40,993 nucleotides of DNA. It comes from Candidatus Woesearchaeota archaeon (GTDB taxonomy: Archaea > Nanobdellota > Nanobdellia > Woesearchaeales > GW2011-AR4). The position numbers were made by a program, and so were the translations under genes. Of the stretch, positions 30,872 to 40,071 are shown piece by piece. Within the stretch, counting starts at the first letter, position 1. Every line of letters begins with the position of its first letter. Below the pieces are notes generated by a model, which was not told the origin of the DNA, did no database searches, and saw nothing but the letters and a program-made list of their open reading frames with translations. The stretch is taken from contig JAGVYR010000070.1 of assembly GCA_018303185.1 (NCBI GenBank), positions 1 through 40,993 of the forward strand, read 5' to 3'.

Positions 30872-31366
30872 ATGGACCCGCCATATCAGTCAGGAATTAA
30901 AAATATTCAAGTTTACGATCCAGTGCCAGATGGCCTTGCAAAATCATTAGACTCTCTTCGAAAACATGGTTCTGCATTCGCTGTTGATGTTAGGGATGAA
31001 ATGTTTAGAAGGTTTCTCGATTTTCCCATTGGAAACGTTACTATGTCGACTTTTCTGTTCGATCCAGCTAAAGGATATTTTGTGCAAAATCCCGAGATTG
31101 TGGCAGTTACTTTCGCCAATGGCAAATTACACAGAGAGTACAACTGGGAGAGGTATAATTGCAGCTGGAAAACTGATCAGAAGCCACACATCATGAGTAT
31201 CAAACACAGCGAAAGAATCCAGACTGCTTTAATGCGGGAATTGATGAAAATTGAGCCTTTATTGCAATCGGAGGGATTTTTTTATAGGTTAGCCAGACGA
31301 AGCAAACAGCCTGAAGAAAGAACATTCCGTATAGATTCTCCTGAATTGGAAGGCATACTTTATTGA
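30872..31366 (+). CDS. Hypothetical protein, 164 residues
   Basis: Starts MDPPYQSGIKNIQVYDPVPD at an ATG 27 nt after the centre of a TATA box (TTTTTATACT, 30841-30850), so leaderless. Contains mixed strands and helices: GNVTMSTFLFDPAKGYF, then KLHREYNWERYNCSW and IMSIKHSERIQTALMREL. No motif of a known enzyme. It lies 57 bp after the tRNA and, like the other genes in 29.0-31.4 kb, is unrecognised. Confidence 0.6.
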   Translation: MDPPYQSGIKNIQVYDPVPDGLAKSLDSLRKHGSAFAVDVRDEMFRRFLDFPIGNVTMSTFLFDPAKGYFVQNPEIVAVTFANGKLHREYNWERYNCSWKTDQKPHIMSIKHSERIQTALMRELMKIEPLLQSEGFFYRLARRSKQPEERTFRIDSPELEGILY

Positions 31367-31439
31367 TTGTTAATATACTTATAGGTTATTTTTGTGAGTA
31401 AGCTTTTTATAATAGGTGCTGATACAAGAATATTTTAAG

Positions 31440-31910
31440 ATGGCAGACAAAATAAAGGAAAAATACGCGGAATTGGGGAAAAAATATAGCCTCCCGAAAT
31501 TCGGCGAGCTTGACAGCGCCTTTGAAATTTCCGGCATTGAGGACGGCAAGGTCTTTTTGCTGAGAAAGGCAATAGGCAAGATAGCCGAGAAAGTGGATTA
31601 TTATTCAGGGCTGCTGGAGCATTTCATGCAACCTGACCCCTCTTCCCTGTCAGGGATGCACGAACTGAAGTTCTTTTCAGAAGAGGAGAAGCTGAAGGTG
31701 TATTCTGTCTTTAAAAGGCTCATAAAGCTCAACAGGAGCGCGATTGAAGCGGACCTTTCACAGGATGAGAGGAAAGAGGCGGAATACATTAGCCTCTCGC
31801 TTGACGAATGGAAAAAGCTCCGTGAAGAGCTTATCCCAATTGTAAAAAAGATAAGGGAAAGCTGGGACAAGGATTCTGAAATGGAAGAAAAGCTGGGATA
31901 CTTTGGCTAA
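31440..31910 (+). CDS. Helical hypothetical protein upstream of adk
   Basis: 156 residues starting MADKIKEKYAELGKKYSLPK; ATG 31440 is preceded by a TATA box (TTTTTATAATA) about 30 nt upstream, so the in-frame GTG at 31416 is excluded. Predicted all-helical, with FGELDSAFEISGIEDGK early and a charged tail ending MEEKLGYFG. One base separates it from adk, suggesting an operon. No family named. Confidence 0.65.
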   Translation: MADKIKEKYAELGKKYSLPKFGELDSAFEISGIEDGKVFLLRKAIGKIAEKVDYYSGLLEHFMQPDPSSLSGMHELKFFSEEEKLKVYSVFKRLIKLNRSAIEADLSQDERKEAEYISLSLDEWKKLREELIPIVKKIRESWDKDSEMEEKLGYFG

Positions 31911-31911
31911 A

Positions 31912-32601
31912 ATGAACATAATAATATTCGGCCCCAACGGCTCGGGAAAAGGCACGCAGGGGGACATGCTCCAGAAAAAGTACAGCGTGGAGCACATTGA
32001 GTCTGGAGTGCTTTTCAGGGAAAACATAGAAAAGAAGACTGAGCTTGGGAAAAAAGCGCAGGAGTATGTCTCCAAAGGCGACCTAGTCCCTGATGAGATA
32101 ACCATCCCTATGATACTGAACAGGCTAAAGGAATGCAAAAAAGGCTGGCTTCTGGACGGTTTTCCACGCTCTCCTTTGCAGGCAGAAAAGCTCCTTGAGG
32201 CGCTGGACAGGGAAAAGATGAAGCTGGATTATATTGTGGAAATAAAGCTTGACAGGGAAACAGCAAAGAAAAGGATTATGGGAAGGCGCCTTTGCGAAAA
32301 GAACAACAACCACACCAACAATGTGAATATGCCGAAAATCCTACCAAAAAGGCTTCATGACGGCAGCATTGTGTGCAGGATTTGCTCCAGCCCGCTGAAA
32401 ACAAGGCCTGACGACCAGGATGAGGCTGCAATAAACAAGAGGCATGGTATTTATTTTGATGAAAAAAGCGGCACAATGGCTGCAATAAGGATAATCAAAG
32501 GAAAGTCAGGGAATAAAGGCACAAAATACGTTCAGCTTGACGGCTCAAAAGCCATTGATGAAGTCAATGAAGAGATGCTCAGCAAGCTTTCAGGCAAATA
32601 G
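31912..32601 (+). CDS. adk: Adenylate kinase
   Basis: Phosphotransfer between ATP and AMP (to 2 ADP); cytosolic. 229 residues from the ATG directly after the upstream stop; a TTG three codons earlier lies inside the upstream frame. P-loop GPNGSGKGTQ, NMP-binding GVLFRENIEKKTELGKKA, and GFPRSPLQAEKL are intact. The LID domain carries Cys residues (RRLCEKNN..., CRICSS) compatible with a zinc site and an extended insertion. Its end overlaps the convergent truD by 12 bp. Confidence 0.94.
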   Translation: MNIIIFGPNGSGKGTQGDMLQKKYSVEHIESGVLFRENIEKKTELGKKAQEYVSKGDLVPDEITIPMILNRLKECKKGWLLDGFPRSPLQAEKLLEALDREKMKLDYIVEIKLDRETAKKRIMGRRLCEKNNNHTNNVNMPKILPKRLHDGSIVCRICSSPLKTRPDDQDEAAINKRHGIYFDEKSGTMAAIRIIKGKSGNKGTKYVQLDGSKAIDEVNEEMLSKLSGK

Positions 32602-33600
32602 ATTTTCTATAAAGACAGTTGCATAGCATCCCTTGGGCAGGGCAAAGTTTATCCTCGCCTTTTTCTTTCCTGAATTAAGTTCATCATCTCCATAATCCGT
32701 GATTCTGAACCCGTCAGTCCCTATTACGGCAAGCCTCTGGTCACCCTCTTGGCTCCCATCTGGAAATTCTCTCAGTATGAAGTCTCTGAACCCTGTTTTC
32801 TCGCTGGACATTATATTTTCAACTATAGCTTCTATCTCATCTTCCTCGATTTCAGTGCCGAAGCCGACAATAGGCAATTTTTTGTCTTTTATTTTTGATA
32901 AGTCAAAATCATTGAATTTTATGTATTGCCTTAAAGCTTCATTGAAGATATAAGACTGGTATGCATGGATATAAAACCTGAAAAGCTTGATGGGGATTTT
33001 CCTCAAAGCCCCTGTAAAATCATTGCCTTCTTTTCTGAGATGCTCTGCAACTTTTTCAAAATGCCTGCCTTTTCCCCTAATTACCATCTCAGCCGCTTTT
33101 TTAAAGTCCTTCTTTATTATTGCCCTCCCAATTTCAACATTGTCCTTCCCGAACCTCTGCTCCCCGAAGAAGTTAGGCATCAGGATTTTTTTGAATTCGG
33201 TTTTTTTTAATTTTTCAGCCTCTTCACTGCTTAAATTCCTGATTATGATAAAAAACTCATTGCCCCAGTTGCTTCCGATATAAACTTCTTTATTCCCATT
33301 GCCGGCATGCGTGACTTCTATGTTTTCCAGCTTCAAATCCTCGAACTTTTCAATGTCTTTCCTTGAAATCCCATAAACGGAGATTACCTGCTCAGTGACC
33401 GCATTCCTGTCCTTGTTTCCCGAGAAACCTATCCTGTCCGCATCTATCCCTGCCGCTTTCGCAACCTGCCTTATCGCATCCATAGAATTATGGCCTTTCT
33501 TTTTCAGAAGGAAATAGAAATATTTTCCGCTCTTGTCCAGATTAAGGTTGTTGACTTCCTGCACTGCAAAGTCCTCAGGCTGCTGCTTTAGCTTGTACAT
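32590..33600 (-). CDS. truD: tRNA pseudouridine synthase TruD
   Basis: Makes pseudouridine at position 13 of tRNAs. 336 residues. Catalytic Asp64 lies in GFSGNKDRNAVT. The TruD motifs NFFGEQRFG and HAYQSYIFNEAL follow, and ALPKGCYATVFIENLF is at the C-terminus. A TATA box (centred 33626) 26 nt before ATG predicts a leaderless mRNA. The gene is convergent with adk. Confidence 0.94.
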   Translation of the reverse strand: MYKLKQQPEDFAVQEVNNLNLDKSGKYFYFLLKKKGHNSMDAIRQVAKAAGIDADRIGFSGNKDRNAVTEQVISVYGISRKDIEKFEDLKLENIEVTHAGNGNKEVYIGSNWGNEFFIIIRNLSSEEAEKLKKTEFKKILMPNFFGEQRFGKDNVEIGRAIIKKDFKKAAEMVIRGKGRHFEKVAEHLRKEGNDFTGALRKIPIKLFRFYIHAYQSYIFNEALRQYIKFNDFDLSKIKDKKLPIVGFGTEIEEDEIEAIVENIMSSEKTGFRDFILREFPDGSQEGDQRLAVIGTDGFRITDYGDDELNSGKKKARINFALPKGCYATVFIENLFA

Positions 33601-33631
33601 GAAGAAAATGAAGAAGTTTGATTATATAAAT

Positions 33632-34519
33632 TCAACTGAAGGGGTGGGTATTCTTGTTGACTTTTTGCTGGTAATTTCCCATCTTGATGGCCCATCCGTA
33701 CTCAAGCCCAACAATCATTTTTCTCCCAGATACAAGTCCGTACAATTCCTTATAATCGCTGCTGACCACAGGAAGACCGGAAAATCCTGGCTGTACAGAA
33801 CCCTTAAAAACAAAAAATTCTGCAGGATTGACTCCAAAAGCTTTTGCATATGAGTCATTCTCTAAGGACACCTCAAGCGCTTCTGCACTATTTCCTACTG
33901 GCCTTATTATTTTAAGTTGCGTTCCGGCTTTTAGCCTTGAGATATCTTTAATTTCCAATGAGCACGGAGGGAAGTATTCCAACATTTCGCCGGGCAATGA
34001 GAAAAGGTTCGTGTCGCTGCTTTCCATTTCTGAATGCGGGCGCAGCACGAAAAAGCCCATCTTTCTGAGCTGAGTGACCCTTTCTCCGATGTTATCTACC
34101 AAATCTTTAGCGGCAAGGTAATTATTTCCCTGCACAAAAGGATTCCGTAAAAATGTCATTCTGCCCCTAAGCCCATCATACTGTACTTTTTCTCGTGAAG
34201 TGCCGAAATAGCCATGGGAAGATACCTCATTCCCATTAACCACATGGTAAGGTGAAACAAAAACCGCACCCGGCAAGACAACACCATAACCTATGTTTTC
34301 CCAATAGAATATTCTTTTGTCTCTTTCAAAGATGTTAAGGGTGACAGTGAGGTGTATTGAATCGGCAACAGCCTCAAGATTGTTTCTTTTTGGTTCAGTT
34401 CTTTGCTCCCTGCCCCAAATAAATCTGTCAGGCTTTACGGGCACATTTTCGCGCAATTTCAAAGACGAGCATCCCGTCAATAGTGCCGCTGCTGCCAATA
34501 AGAATTGGCGACGTTTCAT
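33632..34519 (-). CDS. Tat-type lipoprotein with trypsin-like protease fold
   Basis: 295 residues. The N-terminus MKRRQFLLAAAALLTGCSS has twin arginines before a hydrophobic stretch and a lipobox LTGC, so export by Tat and membrane anchoring are likely. The mature part shows chymotrypsin-fold hallmarks: GYGVVLPGAVFVSPYHVV (catalytic His position) and GSVQPGFSGLPVVS (Gly-x-Ser-Gly, nucleophile). The Asp may be in LAAKDLVDN but is uncertain. It is similar in plan to HtrA-like proteases but has no PDZ domain. TATA box centred 27 nt upstream; leaderless. Confidence 0.7.
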   Translation of the reverse strand: MKRRQFLLAAAALLTGCSSLKLRENVPVKPDRFIWGREQRTEPKRNNLEAVADSIHLTVTLNIFERDKRIFYWENIGYGVVLPGAVFVSPYHVVNGNEVSSHGYFGTSREKVQYDGLRGRMTFLRNPFVQGNNYLAAKDLVDNIGERVTQLRKMGFFVLRPHSEMESSDTNLFSLPGEMLEYFPPCSLEIKDISRLKAGTQLKIIRPVGNSAEALEVSLENDSYAKAFGVNPAEFFVFKGSVQPGFSGLPVVSSDYKELYGLVSGRKMIVGLEYGWAIKMGNYQQKVNKNTHPFS

Positions 34520-34573
34520 AGAAAATCAAAATAAGAGGGAGTTTATAAATTTTTTTTAATTTTATAGTAGTAA

Positions 34574-35563
34574 TTACTTGCTTACCATCTTTATCATCTC
34601 AACCATCCTTGCCGAGAAGCCCCACTCATTGTCATACCATGTGCACACTTTCACAAGCCTTCCGATGACTTTTGTGAGCTTGGAATCAAAGATTGAGGAG
34701 TGCGCATTGCCTATTATATCCGAAGAAACCAGTTCTTCTTCAGAATATTCGAGTATTCCTTTCAAATATGTATCTGCAGCTTTCTTGACAGCAGCATTCA
34801 CTTTTTCAACTGAAACTTCTTTCTTTGCTATGAAAACAAAGTCTGTCAAAGAGCCGCACGGTGTTGGAACGCGTACAGCCATCCCGTCTGCTTTTCCGCT
34901 TAAAGAAGGCACGACATCTCCAAGCGCTTTTGCAGCGCCTGTGCTTGTAGGTATTATGTTTACTGCAGCTGCCCTTGCCCTCCTTAAATCTTTGTGCGGC
35001 AGATCCAGTATGTTCTGGTCGTTGGTATAGCTGTGTATCGTAGTCATAAATCCGGATTCAATGCCAAATTCCTTTTCCATGACATCCACAACCGGGACAA
35101 GGCTGTTTGTGGTGCATGAAGCATTCGAAATAATGATTTTGCCCTTCGCCTTTGAGTCATTGCTTCCGCGAACAACCGTCTGTATGTCTCCGCCTTTTCC
35201 GGGGGCAGAAAGCAAAACCCTTTTCGCTCCTGCCTTGATGTGCTTCTGGCAGTCTTCCTCTTTTGTAAATCTCCCTGTGCTTTCAACAACAACATCAACC
35301 TTAAGCTTTGCCCAAGGCAGCTTTTCAGGCTCTTTCTCAGCCAAAACAAGCACTTTCTTTCCATTAACAGAAATAAAGCCCTCGCCAGCCTCAATCTTGG
35401 CATCAAAAATCCCATGCACAGAATCATACTTCAACAAGTGAGCCAGAGTCTTGGAATCTGTCAAATCATTCACTGCAACAATATTGATATCTTTCTCCTT
35501 AAAGCCCTGCCTGAAAACAATCCTTCCTATGCGCCCGAAGCCGTTGATTGCGACATTTACCAT
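34574..35563 (-). CDS. gap: Glyceraldehyde-3-phosphate dehydrogenase, class I (bacterial type)
   Basis: Phosphorylating oxidation of glyceraldehyde-3-phosphate in glycolysis. 329 residues; NAD fold starts INGFGRIGR; Asp33 (VNDLTD) indicates NAD preference. Catalytic Cys150 in SNASCTTN and His177 in TIHSYTND are present, as is WYDNEWGFSARMVEM at the C-terminus. It belongs to the class I enzymes of bacteria/eukaryotes rather than the class II enzyme typical of archaea, which implies transfer; several DPANN archaea have this. GGTGG lies before the ATG. Confidence 0.95.
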   Translation of the reverse strand: MVNVAINGFGRIGRIVFRQGFKEKDINIVAVNDLTDSKTLAHLLKYDSVHGIFDAKIEAGEGFISVNGKKVLVLAEKEPEKLPWAKLKVDVVVESTGRFTKEEDCQKHIKAGAKRVLLSAPGKGGDIQTVVRGSNDSKAKGKIIISNASCTTNSLVPVVDVMEKEFGIESGFMTTIHSYTNDQNILDLPHKDLRRARAAAVNIIPTSTGAAKALGDVVPSLSGKADGMAVRVPTPCGSLTDFVFIAKKEVSVEKVNAAVKKAADTYLKGILEYSEEELVSSDIIGNAHSSIFDSKLTKVIGRLVKVCTWYDNEWGFSARMVEMIKMVSK

Positions 35564-35688
35564 GTTTCCACCTTCTTTGAGCTAAAAAATATTCTTCAGG
35601 AAGCAGTACAAAAATCCATTGTTTAAAAAATTATTGAATTTCAGAAGAAAATAAAGCCAAGAAAAAGAAAAATAAAAAAATTGAGCAA

Positions 35689-36036
35689 TTACTTGCTCTT
35701 TGTTATGTCCCAGATCGCCCTCAAAGCCACGATTGCGGCTCCTGGAGCAACGAAAACAACTACTCCGTTAAGGAAAGTTGGGACTATTGTGCCTACTGCC
35801 GGTATCTCGCTAAGTATTGCGCTTAGTGAGGAAGCGCCGACAACAAAGGCAATTCCTGCAACAAGGAATGAGTTAACTTCTTTGTCAACCACATTAAGCA
35901 GCCCTACTACAATGCCTAATGCTCCTAAAATAAGCACTGTGGTTGTGCTTAGTGCCCCTGCCCATACAGAAGCAATTACTGCTATAACAAGGCCTGCATA
36001 GAAAGCCCATACTCCTACTTGGTCCATTTTCATCAT
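35689..36036 (-). CDS. Four-helix membrane protein, hypothetical
   Basis: 115 residues with about four hydrophobic helices (VWAFYAGLVIAVIASVWAG, TTTVLILGALGIVVGLL, FLVAGIAFVVGASSL, and a last one near VVVFVAPGAAIVAL) and short basic tail ITKSK. A GGGGGTG motif lies nine bases before the chosen ATG; a second ATG is adjacent. TATA-like boxes occur near 36074 and 36096. I recognise the style as common in DPANN genomes but no function is known. Confidence 0.7.
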   Translation of the reverse strand: MMKMDQVGVWAFYAGLVIAVIASVWAGALSTTTVLILGALGIVVGLLNVVDKEVNSFLVAGIAFVVGASSLSAILSEIPAVGTIVPTFLNGVVVFVAPGAAIVALRAIWDITKSK

Positions 36037-36152
36037 TGTTCATTACACCCCCTATTTTAGGTTTTAATTCAATATAAAAATAAATTTCAGCTTATAAATA
36101 TTGCGAAAGTGTTTATATACTGGTTTTTATCATTCGGTGCTTCAAAAACTGG

Positions 36153-37865
36153 TTATTTTAGGGTTTGAAGAAACCGCTTCAGCGGCAAAGTGTTAGCTAT
36201 ATTTTTGCCTTCAGCCCACCCTCTCCTTGCGGTTGCAATCCCAAATTTAATGTTTGAAAGCTGCTCTGCTGAATGTGCATCTGTGCTTATCACTAATTTG
36301 ACGCCTACCTTTACAGCAACACGCACATTCACATCATTCAAATCAAGCCTTTCAGGGGAAGAATTTATTTCAAGCAGGGTTTTTGTTTCTTTTGCCTTAT
36401 CAAAAATCTTTGCCATATCAATATCATAAGGCGGCCTCTCATTTATTTTCCTGCCCGTAGGATGCCCTATGATGTCAACATGCTCACTTTCCATAGCTTT
36501 GACGAGCCTTTCAGTCATCTTATCCTTGGGATTTTTCAGCCCTGAATGGACAGATGCAACAACAACATCCATTCCTTTAAGGGCGGAATTGGGCATATCT
36601 AATCTTCCGGCAGAAGTTATATTTACTTCAGTGCCTTTCAGCACTGTTATTCCTTCCATCTTTTTATTCAGTTTGTCAATCTCTTTCCATTGCTGCCTTA
36701 TTCTCTTCTCGTCCAAAGCTCCTGCAATCTCAAGTCCGCCTGAATGGTCAGTTACGCAGATATATTCATGCCCTAATGCTTTTGCAGCCAATGCCATCTC
36801 TTCAATTGAATTTGCGCCATCACTCCATACAGAATGCATTTGTAAATCTCCTTTAATATCCCTGTAGCCTACAATCTTCGGCAGCTTTCCTTTCATTGCC
36901 ACATCAATCTCGCCTTCATCTTCCCTCAGCTCAGGCTCTATATAAGGCAGCTCAAGTTTCTTGTAACAGTCCTTTTCTGTTTTTGAAGCGAGCAGCTTGT
37001 TCGTTTTCTTGTCAAAAACGCCATACTCAGAAAGCTTCATTCCTTTTTTTATCGCAATCTTCCTTAGTTCTATATTATGCTGCTGGCTGCCTGTAAAATA
37101 CAGCAAAGCGGAGCCCCATAACTTATCCCCAATAACTCTTAAATCTACTTGAATCCCGTCTTCAAGAATTATTGAGCTTTTTGTATCCCCTTTAGCAAGT
37201 ATTTTTGATATATTCTGAAGTGAAGTGAAAAAATCCATTATCTTCCCCGGATTCTTGGAAGAAACAAGGATATCAATGTCGCCTATAGTCTCTTTCATTC
37301 TCCTTAAGGAGCCCGCAACCTCAATGTTTTGAATTTCTTTCAATGCCAAAAGCTTTTCTTTAATGTTTCCGGCAGCTATAAGCGCCTGCCCGAGAAGGTG
37401 CCTTTCTCCTGTATGCTTTGCAAATTCAATTCCTTTCAGGATGTTCTGCTCAACCTTCTCCCCAAGCCCTTCAATACTCCTTATTTTTCCTTCTTTAGCT
37501 GCCTTCTCAAGCTCTTTTATGTTTTTGACATTAAGCTGCCTGTAGAGCTTCATTATTGTTTTTGGGCCAAGGCCTGAAATCCTGTCCAGCTCTTCCAAAT
37601 TCACAGGCACTTCTTTCTTCAGTTGTCCAAGATACGCCAGCTTCCCTGTATCCAGAAATTCAGTTACTTTCTCAGTTATTGCCTTTCCCACTCCCGGGAT
37701 TTCACCAAGCCTGCCCTGCCTCTTTATCTCTTCAATATCCTCGCTCAGTCCTTCAATGACCAAAGCAGCTTTCCTGTATGCCCTTATCTTGAATACAATA
37801 TCGTCTTTAATTTCAAGATAGTCAGCAATCCTGTTCAGCAAGGCAGAGACTTCGTGGTTTTTCAT
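36153..37865 (-). CDS. polX: DNA polymerase/3'-5' exonuclease PolX
   Basis: 570 residues. N-terminal 8-kDa-like domain with helix-hairpin-helix motifs (GEIPGVGKAITEKV; RISGLGPKTIMKLY; IEGLGEKVEQNIL). The pol beta palm has the metal aspartates Asp196 and Asp198 in GDIDIL and a third in IQVDLRV. A C-terminal PHP domain (from ~338) starts GDLQMHSVWSDG, with TDHSGGL, HSGLKN, EINSSPERLDLND and STDAHS. Family enzymes act in base-excision repair with a PHP-encoded exonuclease. A TATA box 26 nt upstream suggests a leaderless transcript. Confidence 0.95.
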   Translation of the reverse strand: MKNHEVSALLNRIADYLEIKDDIVFKIRAYRKAALVIEGLSEDIEEIKRQGRLGEIPGVGKAITEKVTEFLDTGKLAYLGQLKKEVPVNLEELDRISGLGPKTIMKLYRQLNVKNIKELEKAAKEGKIRSIEGLGEKVEQNILKGIEFAKHTGERHLLGQALIAAGNIKEKLLALKEIQNIEVAGSLRRMKETIGDIDILVSSKNPGKIMDFFTSLQNISKILAKGDTKSSIILEDGIQVDLRVIGDKLWGSALLYFTGSQQHNIELRKIAIKKGMKLSEYGVFDKKTNKLLASKTEKDCYKKLELPYIEPELREDEGEIDVAMKGKLPKIVGYRDIKGDLQMHSVWSDGANSIEEMALAAKALGHEYICVTDHSGGLEIAGALDEKRIRQQWKEIDKLNKKMEGITVLKGTEVNITSAGRLDMPNSALKGMDVVVASVHSGLKNPKDKMTERLVKAMESEHVDIIGHPTGRKINERPPYDIDMAKIFDKAKETKTLLEINSSPERLDLNDVNVRVAVKVGVKLVISTDAHSAEQLSNIKFGIATARRGWAEGKNIANTLPLKRFLQTLK

Positions 37866-37973
37866 CGTTTTTGATTTGTTTTGGGATTATTTAATCTTTT
37901 CTCAGAAAAATTGAAATCATTTAGTAATGGTAAAAATTATAAAGCCAATGTTTAAAGAGCATATCCTATTACG

Positions 37974-38744
37974 ATGGGATTGGTTCACAAATATGATTCC
38001 GCTCAGGCGGCTGAATATTGCATAAGCAGGGGGCATTTTCTTAGATCAGCTGGCTTAGCTGCTTTAGGGATGGCTGTGTTTCCAGATAACACTCTGGAGT
38101 CTTTTGCTTCCAGCAAACCAAAATATGTAAAAATGGTAAGCAATGGCAGCGTAGGAGTGCAATTCTATAGCAAAAGAATTAGCGATAACTATGCAAAACA
38201 ATTCGACTGGGCAAAAGACGTGGATAAGAAAGGCTCAAAGCTTGGCAGGGGGTCAGGAAGCTATGCAGATATGGGAAATGCGGCCGGAAAGCCCGACAAT
38301 AAAGAAATAGCGCTGGGTTTTGGAGGCTACATTAAAGCTGAATTTGAAGGACCCATAATTGTAAAAGGGATTCCCGGACAGTTTGATCTGGCAGTAAGGA
38401 AAGGGAACAGCCACCTTGAAAATTTTTTAGTTGCGCTTGGAATTAAGCCTAATGCAGAATATCCGGATGGATTTAGGGAAGTGGGAATTTTCAGGAGAAG
38501 CCTTGATTTTTATTATAGTTCGCCAATGTCACAAAGCGCAGAACATCCTCTGCCCATGGAATTTAAAGACTCGAGAGACATTATTTTCATAAGATGCAGG
38601 CCGGATTTGAAAGGAATTTATTATTCTGTGCTGGTCATGGACATAGAAAATGAGGGTAAAGGCCACGCATTCCAGAATTCTCCCAATGCTGGGCCCGAAA
38701 TAGATGCGATAGGCGCCAATTTGCATCGCAGGTTATCCATCTAG
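37974..38744 (+). CDS. Probable surface/exported protein with carbohydrate-binding-like domain
   Basis: 256 residues. The first ~45 contain HFLRSAGLAALGMAVFPD, a weak hydrophobic signal of Tat type without an obvious twin arginine. The middle matches a pattern seen in cell-surface proteins: GRGSGSYADMGNAAGKPDN then IALGFGGYIKAEFEGPIIV and GQFDLAVRKG (consensus of the type GNALGxPD.. SLGxGGxI...DLxVxE). This suggests a beta-sandwich domain. The remainder (DSRDIIFIRCRPDLKG) is unassigned. A TATA box about 37 nt upstream supports the start. Confidence 0.55.
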   Translation: MGLVHKYDSAQAAEYCISRGHFLRSAGLAALGMAVFPDNTLESFASSKPKYVKMVSNGSVGVQFYSKRISDNYAKQFDWAKDVDKKGSKLGRGSGSYADMGNAAGKPDNKEIALGFGGYIKAEFEGPIIVKGIPGQFDLAVRKGNSHLENFLVALGIKPNAEYPDGFREVGIFRRSLDFYYSSPMSQSAEHPLPMEFKDSRDIIFIRCRPDLKGIYYSVLVMDIENEGKGHAFQNSPNAGPEIDAIGANLHRRLSI

Positions 38745-38788
38745 ATTTTTCCAAAACCTTAATATAACCGCTGTTCTTTGATTCCATA

Positions 38789-39574
38789 ATGCAACTCTGG
38801 CTCGACTTGCTCATTGTATTCATTCTCGGCCTGATAACAGCATTAGCCACAGGCCTTGGGGCGCTGCCTTTCTTCTTTGTAAAGCAATTGAAGCCTAAAT
38901 GGAACAGCTGGCTTTACGGAAGCGCAATAGGGATAATGCTTTCTGCCTCCATAATAGGCCTCATTCCGGAAGGGATAAAGGTAGGCGGCTCCGGGCAGTA
39001 TTCATTCCTCAGCTTTCAGGTGTCAAGGGCGGTTGCGGAAGTTTCCCTTGGGATTTTGATAGGCCTTATTTTCATTATCCTTGCCAATAGGCTTCTTCCC
39101 TCCCATAACCACTACTACAAATCCCTTATAGGCTATGATTCCAAAGCCCTTTTCATAACCATAAGCACATTGACGATCCACAGCTTTCCCGAGGGCTTTG
39201 CAGTCGGCACAGCCTATGCTGGCGATTTCAGGCTTGCCCTTCTGATATTCATCGCAATCTCAGTCCACAACATTCCCGAAGGGGTTTCTGTCTCAATTCC
39301 GTTGGCAGCTAAAGGCGCTTCAAAGTGGAAGATGGTGTGGCTCTCTGTTTTCACTTCACTGCCCCAGCCAATAGGTGCAGTAATCGCTTTCCTACTTGTG
39401 CAATGGATACACCCTCTGCTGCCCATATCCTTCGGCTTCGCTGCAGGAGCTATGATAACAATGGTTGCATGGAACATGATACCTGAAACATGGAAGCTGA
39501 ATCACAGGTGGCATTCAGCCTCGGGCTTTCTTGCCGGTTTTATGCTGATGTGGCTGATGATATTGTATATCTAA
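38789..39574 (+). CDS. ZIP family metal transporter
   Basis: 261 residues with about eight membrane helices. The signature histidine-proline motifs of the ZIP pore are present twice: HSFPEG in the fourth helix and HNIPEG in the fifth. The His-rich cytoplasmic loop is short (LPSHNHYY). It imports Zn or other divalent metals (specificity not readable). TATA centred near 38762 is 27 nt before ATG: leaderless. Its end overlaps the convergent Nudix gene by 4 bp. Confidence 0.92.
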   Translation: MQLWLDLLIVFILGLITALATGLGALPFFFVKQLKPKWNSWLYGSAIGIMLSASIIGLIPEGIKVGGSGQYSFLSFQVSRAVAEVSLGILIGLIFIILANRLLPSHNHYYKSLIGYDSKALFITISTLTIHSFPEGFAVGTAYAGDFRLALLIFIAISVHNIPEGVSVSIPLAAKGASKWKMVWLSVFTSLPQPIGAVIAFLLVQWIHPLLPISFGFAAGAMITMVAWNMIPETWKLNHRWHSASGFLAGFMLMWLMILYI

Positions 39575-40005
39575 AAAAAATCCTTCAGGCTTTTGCTCCC
39601 ATTTAAAAATTTTTCAGCCTTCTCCAAAATGCTTTTGGAATTTTTAAAAGTTAATCTTTCCAAAGCTTCCCTGTAAGCCAGCCATTCAAAGCCTATGTGC
39701 TCAAATGAAATCTTAACTTCTTTTTCTTCTGTCCTTGCAATGAAAAAAACAACTTCCTTGCTAAAAGCCTTGCCTTCAAACTTGTAGAAATAATGGATGC
39801 TTTCCCTGAAAACCGGCAGGATTTCAATCTTTCCAATGCCGGCCTCTTCTTTCACTTCTCTTTTGGCAGTATCCTTTTCGCTTTCTCCTGCTTCAATATG
39901 CCCTTTGGGAAAATCCCAATGGCCGCCTTCATAGTGCAATAATAAGTAAAGCCTTTCCCTGTCCTGCCTGTACAGGACAGCGCCTGCGCTCTTTTCTTTC
40001 TCCAT
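39571..40005 (-). CDS. Nudix hydrolase, diadenosine-polyphosphate type
   Basis: 144 residues. The Nudix box is intact: GHIEAGESEKDTAKREVKEE followed by AGI (Gly-x5-Glu-x7-Arg-Glu-Val-x-Glu-Glu-x-Gly-Ile). FPKGHIEAGE and the upstream SAGAVLYRQDRERL resemble Ap4A hydrolases. I use ATG 40005; the frame could open at TTG 40011, but a TATA-like TTTAAATAAAG is centred 26 nt from ATG. The cytosolic product removes toxic nucleotides. Confidence 0.9.
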   Translation of the reverse strand: MEKEKSAGAVLYRQDRERLYLLLHYEGGHWDFPKGHIEAGESEKDTAKREVKEEAGIGKIEILPVFRESIHYFYKFEGKAFSKEVVFFIARTEEKEVKISFEHIGFEWLAYREALERLTFKNSKSILEKAEKFLNGSKSLKDFF

Positions 40006-40071
40006 TTTCAATGTAAAAAAGGCATTTTAAATAAAGTTTATCTTTATACAAAGTAAAGTTTTCATGTTTCA

